Shown here: positions 18,228 through 26,047 of the stretch, piece after piece
How positions within the stretch are numbered: the first letter of the stretch is position 1
How the letters are laid out: each line of letters starts with the position of its first letter
Assembly (NCBI RefSeq): GCF_000181495.1
Contig: NZ_ABCF01000007.1
Location: forward strand, 30,497-94,496
Origin: Bacillus sp. SG-1
Lineage (GTDB): Bacteria > Bacillota > Bacilli > Bacillales > Bacillaceae_B
Direction: 5' to 3'
DNA: 64,000 nucleotides
The notes under the pieces: model-generated
The model's database searches: none
Told to the model about the DNA's origin: nothing
Seen by the model: the letters and a program-made list of their open reading frames with translations, nothing else
Position numbers and translations under genes: made by a program

Positions 18228-18258
18228 ACGCAATTATTTGAAGTTATAGACGCAATTA
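18228..18258. repeat. Two 10-bp direct repeats 21 bp apart
   Basis: GACGCAATTA occurs at 18228-18237 and again at 18249-18258, two helical turns apart, about 150 bp before the ABC-F gene. A related AGGCG-TTAA box follows at 18266. It could be a regulator site; no protein is known for it. Confidence 0.4.
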
Positions 18259-18405
18259 AATTTTTTAGGCGTTAAAATATCCGCTATTCAACAGGCCAGT
18301 TCCCCTAATAAATTCATTAAATTTTTCCATCCTCTATTCATCTGCTTTTAACACCTTTATAATATGAAGAGATAGTAAGAAAACAATAGAAAAGGTGCAG
18401 TTTAC

Positions 18406-19962
18406 ATGAGTATATTAACAGTAAAGAATTTAAGCCATGGCTTTGGAGACAGAGCCATTTTCAATGATGTATCCTTCCGCCTCCTAAAAGGTGAGCATAT
18501 CGGTCTGATTGGAGCAAACGGAGAAGGTAAATCAACATTCATGAATATCATCACCCGCAAACTTGAGCCGGATGAAGGAAAAGTCGAATGGGCAAAGCGT
18601 GTCCGTGTAGGATATCTTGATCAGCATACTTCCCTTGAAAAAGGAATGACCATCAGGGATGTCTTGAAGACAGCTTTTCAGTATTTATTTGATATGGAAA
18701 CAGAGATGAACGACCTATTCGCTAAAATGGGAGAAGCATCTCCTGAAGAACTTGAAAAGCTTCTAGAAGAGACCGGAACACTTCAAGATGCGCTGACGAA
18801 CAATGATTTCTATGTGATCGATGCGAAGGTGGAAGAGATTGCAAGAGGACTCGGACTCGATGACATAGGCCTTGAGCGTGAAGTACAGGACCTCAGCGGT
18901 GGACAAAGAACGAAAGTCCTGCTGGCAAAATTGCTTCTTGAAAAACCTGATATCTTATTGCTAGATGAGCCGACAAACTATCTTGATGAGCAGCATATCG
19001 TCTGGCTGAGAAGATACCTTCAGGAATACGAAAATGCCTTCATCCTGATTTCACACGATATTCCGTTTTTGAACAGCGTCATCAACCTGATCTATCATAT
19101 GGAAAATCAGGAGCTTACCCGCTATGCCGGTGATTATGATGATTTTAAAAAGGTCTACGAAATGAAACGTCAGCAGCTTGAGTCTGCCTATAAAAAGCAG
19201 CAGCAGGAAATCTCTGAACTGAAAGATTTCGTTGCCAGGAATAAAGCCAGGGTTTCAACACGGAACATGGCAATGTCCCGTCAAAAGAAATTGGATAAGA
19301 TGGATATCATCGAACTTGCAGGTGAAAAGCCAAAACCTGAGTTTCACTTCAAGCCTGCCAGAACTTCCGGCAAGTTGATTTTTGAAACGAAGGACCTTGT
19401 CATCGGGTATGATGAACCATTGTCCAAGCCGTTGAACTTACGCATGGAACGCGGCCAGAAAATCGCTTTATATGGAGCAAACGGAATCGGTAAAACAACA
19501 TTGCTCCGAAGCATCCTCGGTGAAATAAAACCAGTTTCCGGAGAGGTTGAATTAGGCGAGCACCTGCATATCGGCTACTTTGAGCAGGAAATCAAAAATG
19601 CCAACTACAATACTTGTATAGAAGAAGTCTGGACTGAATTCCCGTCCTTTACTCAATACGAAGTAAGAGCATCCCTTGCAAAATGCGGCCTGATGACCAA
19701 GCATATTGAAAGCAAAGTGGAAGTATTGAGCGGAGGCGAAAAAGCGAAAGTCAGACTGTGCAAGCTGATTAACAAAGAAACGAATCTTTTAGTCTTTGAC
19801 GAACCGACCAACCACCTTGATGTCGAGGCGAAAGCTGAACTCAAACGAGCGCTGCAGGAATACAAAGGCAGCATCCTCCTCATCTCGCATGAACCTGAAT
19901 TTTATCAGGATATTGCGACTGACCTTTGGAATTGTGAGTCTTGGACTACGAAGGTGTTTTAA
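18406..19962 (+). CDS. yfmM: ABC-F family ATPase (YfmM-like)
   Basis: A 518-residue soluble protein with two ABC ATPase domains and no membrane segments. Domain 1 (about 1-245) has Walker A 'GANGEGKST', signature 'LSGGQRTK' and Walker B 'ILLLDEPTNYLD'. A charged linker (about 245-310) holds the P-site tRNA-interaction motif region. Domain 2 (about 315-510) has 'GANGIGKTT', 'LSGGEKAK' and 'LLVFDEPTNHLD'. ABC-F proteins act on ribosomes as translation factors or resistance proteins. Length equals that recalled for B. subtilis YfmM; this, not a search, is the basis for the symbol. A TATAAT at 18358-18363 may be its -10. A terminator follows. Confidence 0.85.
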   Translation: MSILTVKNLSHGFGDRAIFNDVSFRLLKGEHIGLIGANGEGKSTFMNIITRKLEPDEGKVEWAKRVRVGYLDQHTSLEKGMTIRDVLKTAFQYLFDMETEMNDLFAKMGEASPEELEKLLEETGTLQDALTNNDFYVIDAKVEEIARGLGLDDIGLEREVQDLSGGQRTKVLLAKLLLEKPDILLLDEPTNYLDEQHIVWLRRYLQEYENAFILISHDIPFLNSVINLIYHMENQELTRYAGDYDDFKKVYEMKRQQLESAYKKQQQEISELKDFVARNKARVSTRNMAMSRQKKLDKMDIIELAGEKPKPEFHFKPARTSGKLIFETKDLVIGYDEPLSKPLNLRMERGQKIALYGANGIGKTTLLRSILGEIKPVSGEVELGEHLHIGYFEQEIKNANYNTCIEEVWTEFPSFTQYEVRASLAKCGLMTKHIESKVEVLSGGEKAKVRLCKLINKETNLLVFDEPTNHLDVEAKAELKRALQEYKGSILLISHEPEFYQDIATDLWNCESWTTKVF

Positions 19963-19980
19963 TATGTACCGATAATAAAG

Positions 19981-20008
19981 AGGCAACCGTCGTAGGTTGT
20001 CTTTTTTG
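19981..20008 (+). terminator. Rho-independent terminator of the ABC-F gene
   Basis: AGGCAACC and GGTTGTCT arms with a 6-nt loop are followed by TTTTT, 19 bp after the stop codon. Confidence 0.8.
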
Positions 20009-20089
20009 TTATCGTTCTGTTTAGGGGCCTTAACTTTAGCTAATTTTTACTTTTAAATTGACCTCCTCCACCTCGCCCTATCTCTGCCG

Positions 20090-20103
20090 AGGTATTTATA
20101 CCT
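20090..20103. promoter_or_regulatory. Palindrome upstream of the polysaccharide operon
   Basis: AGGTAT-TT-ATACCT is a perfect 6-bp inverted repeat about 100 bp before the likely promoter, in the 282-bp leader region of the locus. A regulator site is possible; no protein can be assigned. Confidence 0.35.
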
Positions 20104-20192
20104 ATAGAAGTTACATATTACATATAATACCTAGCAAAAAAATAAATAATGCATACATATACCATAGCGACTCTACATGAATGATGTGAATT

Positions 20193-20222
20193 TTGTCATA
20201 CCTGAGCTGCATTTTCAATACT
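20193..20222 (+). promoter_or_regulatory. Likely promoter of the polysaccharide operon
   Basis: TTGTCA, an 18-bp spacer and AATACT end 22 bp before the first start codon, which has a GGGGAGGGG ribosome site. Confidence 0.4.
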
Positions 20223-20244
20223 AATAAACTGGGGAGGGGTTAGG

Positions 20245-20895
20245 TTGAAAAAAGAAAAACAACAAGAGTTTGACATCAATGTACCGAAACAAAAATATAT
20301 TTACTTTAAAAGGGGATTAGATATTCTCATTGTTTTCTGTCTCTCCATCATCATCTTCCCCATTTTTCTCATTGTGACTGGGCTTGTTTATTTTTTTGAT
20401 GGAAAGCCTGCCATCTTTAAGCAGGTTCGCACTGGAAGGAGTGGTGAACCGTTTACCATATACAAGCTGAGAACAATGAAGGGCCAGCAGGCTCCAGAAG
20501 AGTATAACTATGATTGGGAAGGCGGCGTTCCTGATCATTTCATCTTCAAAAGCAAGGTGTGTCCCAGGACCACTAAATTAGGCACCTTTTTAAGGAAGTC
20601 CAGTTTGGACGAAATCCCTCAACTTTGGAATGTTCTCAAAGGAGATATGAGTATAGTAGGCCCCCGGCCGGAGATTCCACAAATCACCCAACACTATAAC
20701 CAAATTCAAACTAAAAGACTACTTGTAAAACCCGGGATTACAGGGTATGCGCAAATACACGGGAGGTCAGATATAACTCATGGGCAGAAAATTGCTTATG
20801 ACTTATATTATATTCACCATATCAGTTTACTGCTTGATATAAAAATAATTGGAAAGACTGCTGTCCAAGTTCTGAAACGCAAGGGTTCGTACTAA
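20245..20895 (+). CDS. Undecaprenyl-phosphate sugar phosphotransferase (bacterial sugar transferase, priming enzyme)
   Basis: A 216-residue monotopic enzyme that starts repeat-unit synthesis by moving a sugar-1-phosphate to undecaprenyl phosphate. It has one N-terminal hydrophobic segment (about 26-50) followed by the catalytic domain with 'GRSGEPFTIYKLRTM', 'TKLGTFLRKSSLDEIPQLWNVLKGDMSIVGPRP' and 'KPGITGYAQIHGR'. It is of the short, EpsL/PglC-like size, not the long WbaP type. TTG start with a GGGGAGGGG site. It is the first gene of a four-gene rightward operon. Which sugar it transfers cannot be told. Confidence 0.9.
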   Translation: MKKEKQQEFDINVPKQKYIYFKRGLDILIVFCLSIIIFPIFLIVTGLVYFFDGKPAIFKQVRTGRSGEPFTIYKLRTMKGQQAPEEYNYDWEGGVPDHFIFKSKVCPRTTKLGTFLRKSSLDEIPQLWNVLKGDMSIVGPRPEIPQITQHYNQIQTKRLLVKPGITGYAQIHGRSDITHGQKIAYDLYYIHHISLLLDIKIIGKTAVQVLKRKGSY

Positions 20896-20936
20896 CGGCA
20901 ATTGCTTTTCGGCATTATTCCAAAGGGGGTGTTGAC

Positions 20937-22301
20937 ATGAACCAGTCTTTAACACTTAAGGAATTATTCCAAATCCTCCAAAATCATTTTTGGCTTATCT
21001 TATCTATAATATTTTTGGTAACTGCTTCCGGTATAATCCTTAGTCTGTCTCTTCCCAAAGAATATGAAGCAAAAGTAGACCTTCTGGTCAACTACTCTCC
21101 CGAAAACAACCAAGGCTCATTATCGGTTGGGGAAGTAGAGACAAATTTGAGATTAATTTCAACCTATAAATATATACTTAAAAGTCCCAGGGTGTTGGAA
21201 ATCGTGGCAGAAAGAACAGAGGAAAATGATAATGTCCAGTGCCTCAATGAACAAATTTCTGTAACCTCAAGCAGCGATTCTCAAATCATATCAATTACAG
21301 CCACTGCCCTTAACCCAAACCAGGCTGTTGACATTGTGAACAATACAGCAGAGACCTTCAAAGAGGAAACGTACAATTTAATGCAAATAGATAATATTCA
21401 AATATTATCCTATGCACAAGAGCAGGACTCAACCACACCGGTAAAACCCAGCCTTATTCTAAGTGCCGGCATTTCGTTCACCATCGGAATTTTCTTGGCC
21501 ATCTTAATCGTATTTATCCGGGAAGCGTTTTTTACAAAACTGAATAATCAAGAAAAAGTTGAAAGAATGTTAAATGCTCCATATTTGGGATCTGTTCCAA
21601 AACTGCCGCCCCAGAGTAATCTAAACAATAAGCATTCACCAAATAACACATACAGTAAATTCCTCATTTCTTCTTCGGAAGCGAACAGCCCTGCAATGGA
21701 ACTGTACCGGGAAATCCGGACTAACATTCAATTTTTGCTTAAAAAGGAAAAAACAAAGGTATTGTTGGTGACCAGTTCTGGCGCATCCGAGGGAAAATCA
21801 CTCACAACAGGGAATTTAGCTATCAGTATGGCAATGGATGGGGTGAAAACCGTAGTCATAGACATGGATCTCCGTAAAGGAGTAGGGAGTCAGTTATTTC
21901 ATCTTCCCTCAAAAAAAGGTATTTCCAATTACTTACATGGAATTACGCCACTTAATGAAATCATACAACGTACTGATATTCCGAAACTATTTTTCATAAG
22001 CGCGGGCCCCCTCCCGCCTAATCCGACAGAATTGCTTTCGTCTGACCGCCTTTCCAGTATGATTAACACTTTGAAGAAAGAAGTTGACCTTATTTTAATT
22101 GACACACCCCCGCTTATTGTAAGTGATGCAGCAGTCTTATCATCCCGGGTCGACGGTTGTCTTTTCTTAATAAATGCTCGAAAAACCAGAATGGAGACAG
22201 CCAAGAAAAACTTGAATAAGTTAAATAGAGTAGGTGCCAATATAATTGGCGTCATCTTAAACAAGACCAAAAAAGAAAAATCTCAGACGTATTACTATTA
22301 A
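20937..22301 (+). CDS. Polysaccharide co-polymerase fused to BY-kinase (Wzz + CpsD-type tyrosine kinase)
   Basis: A 454-residue bitopic protein. Residues about 1-190 are a Wzz domain: a TM helix near 18-38, an extracytoplasmic part, the proline-bearing segment 'STTPVKPSL' and a second TM near 178-198. Residues about 250-445 form a bacterial tyrosine-kinase domain with Walker A 'SGASEGKS' (about 281-287), Walker A' 'VVIDMDLRK' and Walker B 'LILIDTPP'. The tail ends in three tyrosines, a short autophosphorylation cluster. In most Firmicutes these two halves are separate proteins (CapA/CapB, EpsA/EpsB); here they are one chain. It should set chain length and regulate export together with the phosphatase gene 20 bp downstream. 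Confidence 0.88.
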   Translation: MNQSLTLKELFQILQNHFWLILSIIFLVTASGIILSLSLPKEYEAKVDLLVNYSPENNQGSLSVGEVETNLRLISTYKYILKSPRVLEIVAERTEENDNVQCLNEQISVTSSSDSQIISITATALNPNQAVDIVNNTAETFKEETYNLMQIDNIQILSYAQEQDSTTPVKPSLILSAGISFTIGIFLAILIVFIREAFFTKLNNQEKVERMLNAPYLGSVPKLPPQSNLNNKHSPNNTYSKFLISSSEANSPAMELYREIRTNIQFLLKKEKTKVLLVTSSGASEGKSLTTGNLAISMAMDGVKTVVIDMDLRKGVGSQLFHLPSKKGISNYLHGITPLNEIIQRTDIPKLFFISAGPLPPNPTELLSSDRLSSMINTLKKEVDLILIDTPPLIVSDAAVLSSRVDGCLFLINARKTRMETAKKNLNKLNRVGANIIGVILNKTKKEKSQTYYY

Positions 22302-22321
22302 ATCGAAGGGCGGAAATCGGC

Positions 22322-23107
22322 TTGATCGTAGATATCCATAATCATATCCTGCCTGAAATGGATGACGGTCCAGATAATATGGATCAAGCGGTAAACATGG
22401 CTAAAGCAGCAGCAGACCATGGCATATCAACCATCATTGCGACCCCACATCATCGAAATGGTCAGTTTATTTGTTCCCCATCAGAGATAATTAACAAAGT
22501 GAATAAGCTTAATGCTTTATTAAGAGAAAGAAGGATCAACGTACAGATACTTCCCGGTATGGAAATCCATCTTTATCCCGAGATATGTACCGATTTGATA
22601 AAAGAAATCCCTGACTCTCTGACCCTTGCGGACAATCATCAGTATATTCTTGTCGAACTTCCGTATTCCTATTATCCTGGGTTCACGGACACCCTGCTCT
22701 ACGAACTACAATTAGAAGGATTCATCCCCGTCCTTGCTCATCCTGAGAGGAACTCTGTGATCAGAAGACGCCCAAACTTATTGTACCAGTTAATTAAACG
22801 AGGCATCCTTGTGCAGATTACTGCAGGAAGTATCACCGGAACATTCGGAAGGAAAATCCAAAAATTTGCAGAAAAGCTGCTGAAGCATCATCTTGTCCAT
22901 TTTATTGCTTCAGATGCCCATAATAACTCCAGTCGCCCTTTTGAATTGCTATATGCCTATAACTATATAGCAGAAACTTATTCAGCAGCGTATTCAGACT
23001 ATCTTAAAGAAAATGCAGCCTGTATCGTTAACGGAAGTGAGTTTAATATAAACACACCTAAAAAACTAAGAAGGAAGAATAAACTTCTTTCCTTTTTTGT
23101 TAAATAG
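22322..23107 (+). CDS. PHP-domain protein-tyrosine phosphatase (CpsB/CapC/YwqE family)
   Basis: A 261-residue Mn-dependent phosphatase that dephosphorylates BY-kinases. PHP motifs are visible: 'DIHNHILPEMDDGP' at the N-terminus, 'IIATPHHRNG', 'GMEIHLYPE', 'PVLAHPERN' and 'HFIASDAHNN'. TTG start with AGGGCGG upstream; it follows the kinase gene by 20 bp, the expected pairing. It ends 60 bp before the GT2 gene. Confidence 0.88.
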   Translation: MIVDIHNHILPEMDDGPDNMDQAVNMAKAAADHGISTIIATPHHRNGQFICSPSEIINKVNKLNALLRERRINVQILPGMEIHLYPEICTDLIKEIPDSLTLADNHQYILVELPYSYYPGFTDTLLYELQLEGFIPVLAHPERNSVIRRRPNLLYQLIKRGILVQITAGSITGTFGRKIQKFAEKLLKHHLVHFIASDAHNNSSRPFELLYAYNYIAETYSAAYSDYLKENAACIVNGSEFNINTPKKLRRKNKLLSFFVK

Positions 23108-23167
23108 CTTATTATCATGGGAACCTCCTGCACCACTAATATTTCTTAAGTATAGGAGGGTTGGTCT

Positions 23168-24082
23168 TTGCAGAATGATGAAAAGAATCAATATGGGATA
23201 ACTATATTTACAGCAACATACAATCGAGCTTATATTATTGACCAATTATATGAATCATTAAAAAAACAAACTGTTAAAGATTTTGAGTGGATCATAATAG
23301 ATGATGGTTCTACTGATAACACATTAAACTTATTGGAAGAGTGGAAGCATAGCGAAAACAATTTTACCATCCGTTTTGTTCAAACCCAGAATGGAGGTAA
23401 GCATAGAGCCATTAACATCGGTATGGAAATGTCTAATGGAGAGTTATTCTTCATAGTGGATTCAGATGATCATCTACCTGAAACCGCCATTGAAACCATT
23501 TTAAGGTGGTATCCAGGAATTAAAGACCATCCTATGTATGCAGGTTTGGGAGGATTAAAGGCTTACAGGAATGGGAGCATAGTCGGCAGAACATTTAATG
23601 GTGAATATGTGGATGCTACCTCCTTAGAAAGAATAAGATTAAGACTGATTGGCGATAAGGCTGAAATATTCAAGACTAAAATAGTTAAAGAATATAAGTT
23701 CCCTGAAATTGAAAATGAAAAATTCATTCCAGAGGGTATTATTTGGAATAGAATAGCCAATGATGGGTTGAAGATAAGATGGTTTAATGAAGTTGTTTAT
23801 CTCTGTGAATATTTAGAGGATGGGCTCACAAGTAACTCTGACACTCTACTATTAAATAACTTTGAAGGGTATACCCTCTACATTAAAGAAAACATGACTT
23901 ATTATAATATATGTAATCCTTATTTGCTTCGCATCTTGACAGCCTATGTTTACAGAGCCAAAAAGAAAGGTTTAACATTCAGAGAAATCCAGGAAAGAAT
24001 CCAATTAAACCGAGCGCTAATAATAATATTACATTGCATAGGGAAAGCGCATTACAGTTTTAAAGATCGACTATATAAATAG
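23168..24082 (+). CDS. Family 2 glycosyltransferase
   Basis: A 304-residue GT-A glycosyltransferase. 'ITIFTATYNRAYIIDQLYESLKKQ' and 'WIIIDDGSTDNT' give the nucleotide-sugar binding half; 'FFIVDSDDHLPE' (about residues 96-107) is the DxD-type metal site. No membrane segment is present. TTG start with AGGAGGG 8 bp upstream. It is the last gene of the rightward operon and is visibly AT-richer than genes outside the locus. Donor and acceptor are unknown. Confidence 0.85.
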   Translation: MQNDEKNQYGITIFTATYNRAYIIDQLYESLKKQTVKDFEWIIIDDGSTDNTLNLLEEWKHSENNFTIRFVQTQNGGKHRAINIGMEMSNGELFFIVDSDDHLPETAIETILRWYPGIKDHPMYAGLGGLKAYRNGSIVGRTFNGEYVDATSLERIRLRLIGDKAEIFKTKIVKEYKFPEIENEKFIPEGIIWNRIANDGLKIRWFNEVVYLCEYLEDGLTSNSDTLLLNNFEGYTLYIKENMTYYNICNPYLLRILTAYVYRAKKKGLTFREIQERIQLNRALIIILHCIGKAHYSFKDRLYK

Positions 24083-24143
24083 CCCTTAAGAAGCATATTT
24101 TTTAGGATTTAAGTGATTTATGGATTTCAGTCGGCGTAAAGCT

Positions 24144-24155
24144 AAAAAAACTCCA
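24144..24155. terminator. Left half of a terminator hairpin split by the IS element
   Basis: AAAAAACTCCA (24145-24155) is the complement of TGGAGTTTTTT at 26052-26062. Removing the IS and one copy of the flanking repeat rejoins them as an 11-bp stem with a 10-nt loop, a bidirectional terminator between the two convergent operons. Confidence 0.65.
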
Positions 24156-24214
24156 GCTCATTTAGACGGCACTGAAAATCTTCCGATTTCTAGAACATAG
24201 TGTTGATTAATAAA

Positions 24215-24263
24215 GAAAAAGCCGACTCTACTCCCTAAAAAAGGAAGGAGGGTCGGCTTTTTT
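24215..24263 (-). terminator. Terminator of the transposase gene
   Basis: AAAGCCGAC and GTCGGCTTT arms surround a 25-nt loop with an inner CTCC-type pairing and are followed on the minus strand by TTCTTTA, 30 bp past the transposase stop. Confidence 0.7.
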
Positions 24264-24292
24264 CTTGGTAAGCTTCGTCCATAATGCTCTTT

Positions 24293-25744
24293 CTATCCCA
24301 TTAGCTTTAGAATCCTTTTAATGTTTACCGCAAATATTGCCATCGCACCTTGTAATTCCATGCCAATTAGACCCGAGGATTCTGCCACATTATACCCGTG
24401 TCTGTGTTTTAACTCACTATTTTTTGCTTCTATTTTATAACGTTCTTTTGCTTTTTCCTTAAAGAAATCGCTTTCCTGGAATTTTGCCTGGTCGGAATGC
24501 TGGTCGGACTTTATGGAAACGGAATACGTCTTACTTTTGGCTCCTCCCTTGTAGCACCCCTCTCTGAGAGGGCATCTCTTACATTTATCCACGTCAAAAT
24601 AGTAGGTGTCAACCTGGTTTCTACCTAATCCTTTTTTACCTTGTCTAGCTTTCCGTATAGCCATATGTCCTGCCTTGCAAACATACATACCCGCATCCTT
24701 ATTGAACTCGAATTCATCCTCTTTTTTTCGAGCACCCTGAGTGATTAGAGGATTCAATCTTGAAACCAATTTGATTCCATTTCCCTTGCTATATTCAATG
24801 TTGTCTTTCTCGGAATATGCCGCATCCCCAATAACCGTCTCAATTTTCATGCCCGCAGTTTTACTTTTCTCAATAAGTGTCTGCAGTTCTTTCCCGTCAC
24901 TTTTTTCTCCGGTGGTGATGGTTGCGGCTGTAATAATACGTTCTTCACTCATCGCAAGATGGGTTTTGTAGCCGAAGAAAGAGGAATCTGCTGTTTTGTG
25001 TCCCACTTTGGCATCCTGATCGTTCATGGACTGTAGCTGCTCAATATCATCGGCGACCGTTTCTTTCAGAAGATTAAGCTGTTCCTTAACTTTGGGATAT
25101 TCTAAAAGGGTTTCTTCCTTTTCTATTACCTCAATGAGCTCCTGTGAATAGGCGATCTCATCTTCCAACACATCATTGTTGGGCTTCACAGGGAATTTAT
25201 CCTTCATACCGTCGTTAACCTTATAAATCGATTTCCGAAGATTCTTGGAGCGCTCCATGAGGATTTCCTTTGGTTTCATTTGATTATAGCGGGCCTTAGT
25301 ATGGGTGGCATCGACAATAATGGACTTACTTTTTATGATTTCTTTCTCTATGGCAATCTCCACCGTCTTGTTGACAAGCATGTCTAAAAAGTTCATGTCC
25401 TTTAACCTAAGTTTACGAAATTTAGTCAATGAACTTGAATCAATAACCGCTTCTTCTGGAGCCATATTTAAGAAATACTTGAAAGACATATCATATTTCG
25501 AACGTTCAACAATATCAACATCTGATACATCGTGAATGGTTTTCAAAAATAAGTATTTGAACATCCGGATAGGGTCAATCGCATTCCGTCCATTATCATG
25601 ACAATATTTATCCTTTAACTCTTCAAAAATGAAGGTGAAGTCGATTAAATCGACTATTCTCCGTAACATATTGTCCTGAGGAACGACAATATCATAAAGA
25701 TCCATATATTTACTAAACGTTATTGATTGTTGTTGTTGTATCAT
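24293..25744 (-). CDS. IS1182-family transposase
   Basis: A 483-residue DDE transposase that looks intact. N-terminal region: 'YCHDNGRNAIDPIRMFKYLFLK' and 'SSLTKFRKLRLKD', typical of the IS1182 group. Catalytic acidic residues lie in 'SIIVDATHTKAR', 'IETVIGDAAYSE' and a glutamate in the C-terminal 'ERYKIEAKNSELKHRHG'. A cysteine cluster ('CKRCPLREGCYKGG') lies near 400. I chose the ATG at 25744 (MIQQQQS), preceded by GGGTGG, over the ATG at 25762, which has no ribosome site. A TATAAT lies about 35 bp upstream of 25744 on the minus strand. Confidence 0.9.
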   Translation of the reverse strand: MIQQQQSITFSKYMDLYDIVVPQDNMLRRIVDLIDFTFIFEELKDKYCHDNGRNAIDPIRMFKYLFLKTIHDVSDVDIVERSKYDMSFKYFLNMAPEEAVIDSSSLTKFRKLRLKDMNFLDMLVNKTVEIAIEKEIIKSKSIIVDATHTKARYNQMKPKEILMERSKNLRKSIYKVNDGMKDKFPVKPNNDVLEDEIAYSQELIEVIEKEETLLEYPKVKEQLNLLKETVADDIEQLQSMNDQDAKVGHKTADSSFFGYKTHLAMSEERIITAATITTGEKSDGKELQTLIEKSKTAGMKIETVIGDAAYSEKDNIEYSKGNGIKLVSRLNPLITQGARKKEDEFEFNKDAGMYVCKAGHMAIRKARQGKKGLGRNQVDTYYFDVDKCKRCPLREGCYKGGAKSKTYSVSIKSDQHSDQAKFQESDFFKEKAKERYKIEAKNSELKHRHGYNVAESSGLIGMELQGAMAIFAVNIKRILKLMG

Positions 25745-25821
25745 TGGTAGCCACCCACTCATATTAATGATTCTATTATAAAGTAAGGCTTTATTAGCGG
25801 ATAGTATTCTTTTTTCTCAAC

Positions 25822-25945
25822 GTTGATTGGAGTGGAAGGTGCGCGACCTCCTGCGGGACTAGCGGGACAGGTGAGACCCCGCAGGCGAAGCCGAGGAGGC
25901 TCAACGCCCGCCCCGCGGAGTCGTGCACCTGGAACGGAAATCAAC
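25822..25945. repeat. 124-bp palindromic Bacillus-type repeat inside the IS
   Basis: Bounded by GTTGATT and AATCAAC, with second-tier arms GGTGC/GCACC and an inner perfect stem CCTGCGGG/CCCGCAGG. It is much more GC-rich than its surroundings. Similar GC-rich repeats with GTTGATT ends and the CCCGCAGG-type core are common between genes in many Bacillaceae, from memory rather than from a search. No gene is credible here. Confidence 0.65.
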
Positions 25946-25968
25946 ACTTTTTTCGTAAAATCGGTAGT

Positions 25969-26008
25969 AAAAAAGGCAGGGTTGCTCTTTTTAGTGAACG
26001 ACTCTGCC
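25969..26008 (-). terminator. Inward-reading terminator near the right end of the IS
   Basis: GGCAGAG and CCCTGCC arms (minus strand), with further partial pairing inside, are followed by TTTTTT. It would stop transcription entering from the leftward glycan operon before the transposase promoter. Confidence 0.65.
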
Positions 26009-26047
26009 TTTTCCTATTTTTTTGGACTTTTTCAGTGGCCTCCTCAT

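Larger units (their letters stand above)
24165..26042 (-). mobile_element. IS1182-family insertion sequence (about 1.88 kb)
   Basis: The element is bounded by direct copies of CTCATTTA (24157-24164 and 26043-26050; one further shared G makes it 9 bp). Its ends are inverted: GACGGCACTGAAAA on the left and GAGGCCACTGAAAA read inward from the right, 12 of 14 matching. A subterminal inverted pair of 26 bp (24183-24208 and 25939-25964, 21 matching, including AGTGTTGATT) lies further in. It holds one intact transposase gene, hairpin terminators near both ends, and a 124-bp palindromic repeat near the right end. The 8-bp repeat is taken as target duplication by inference. Confidence 0.75.
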
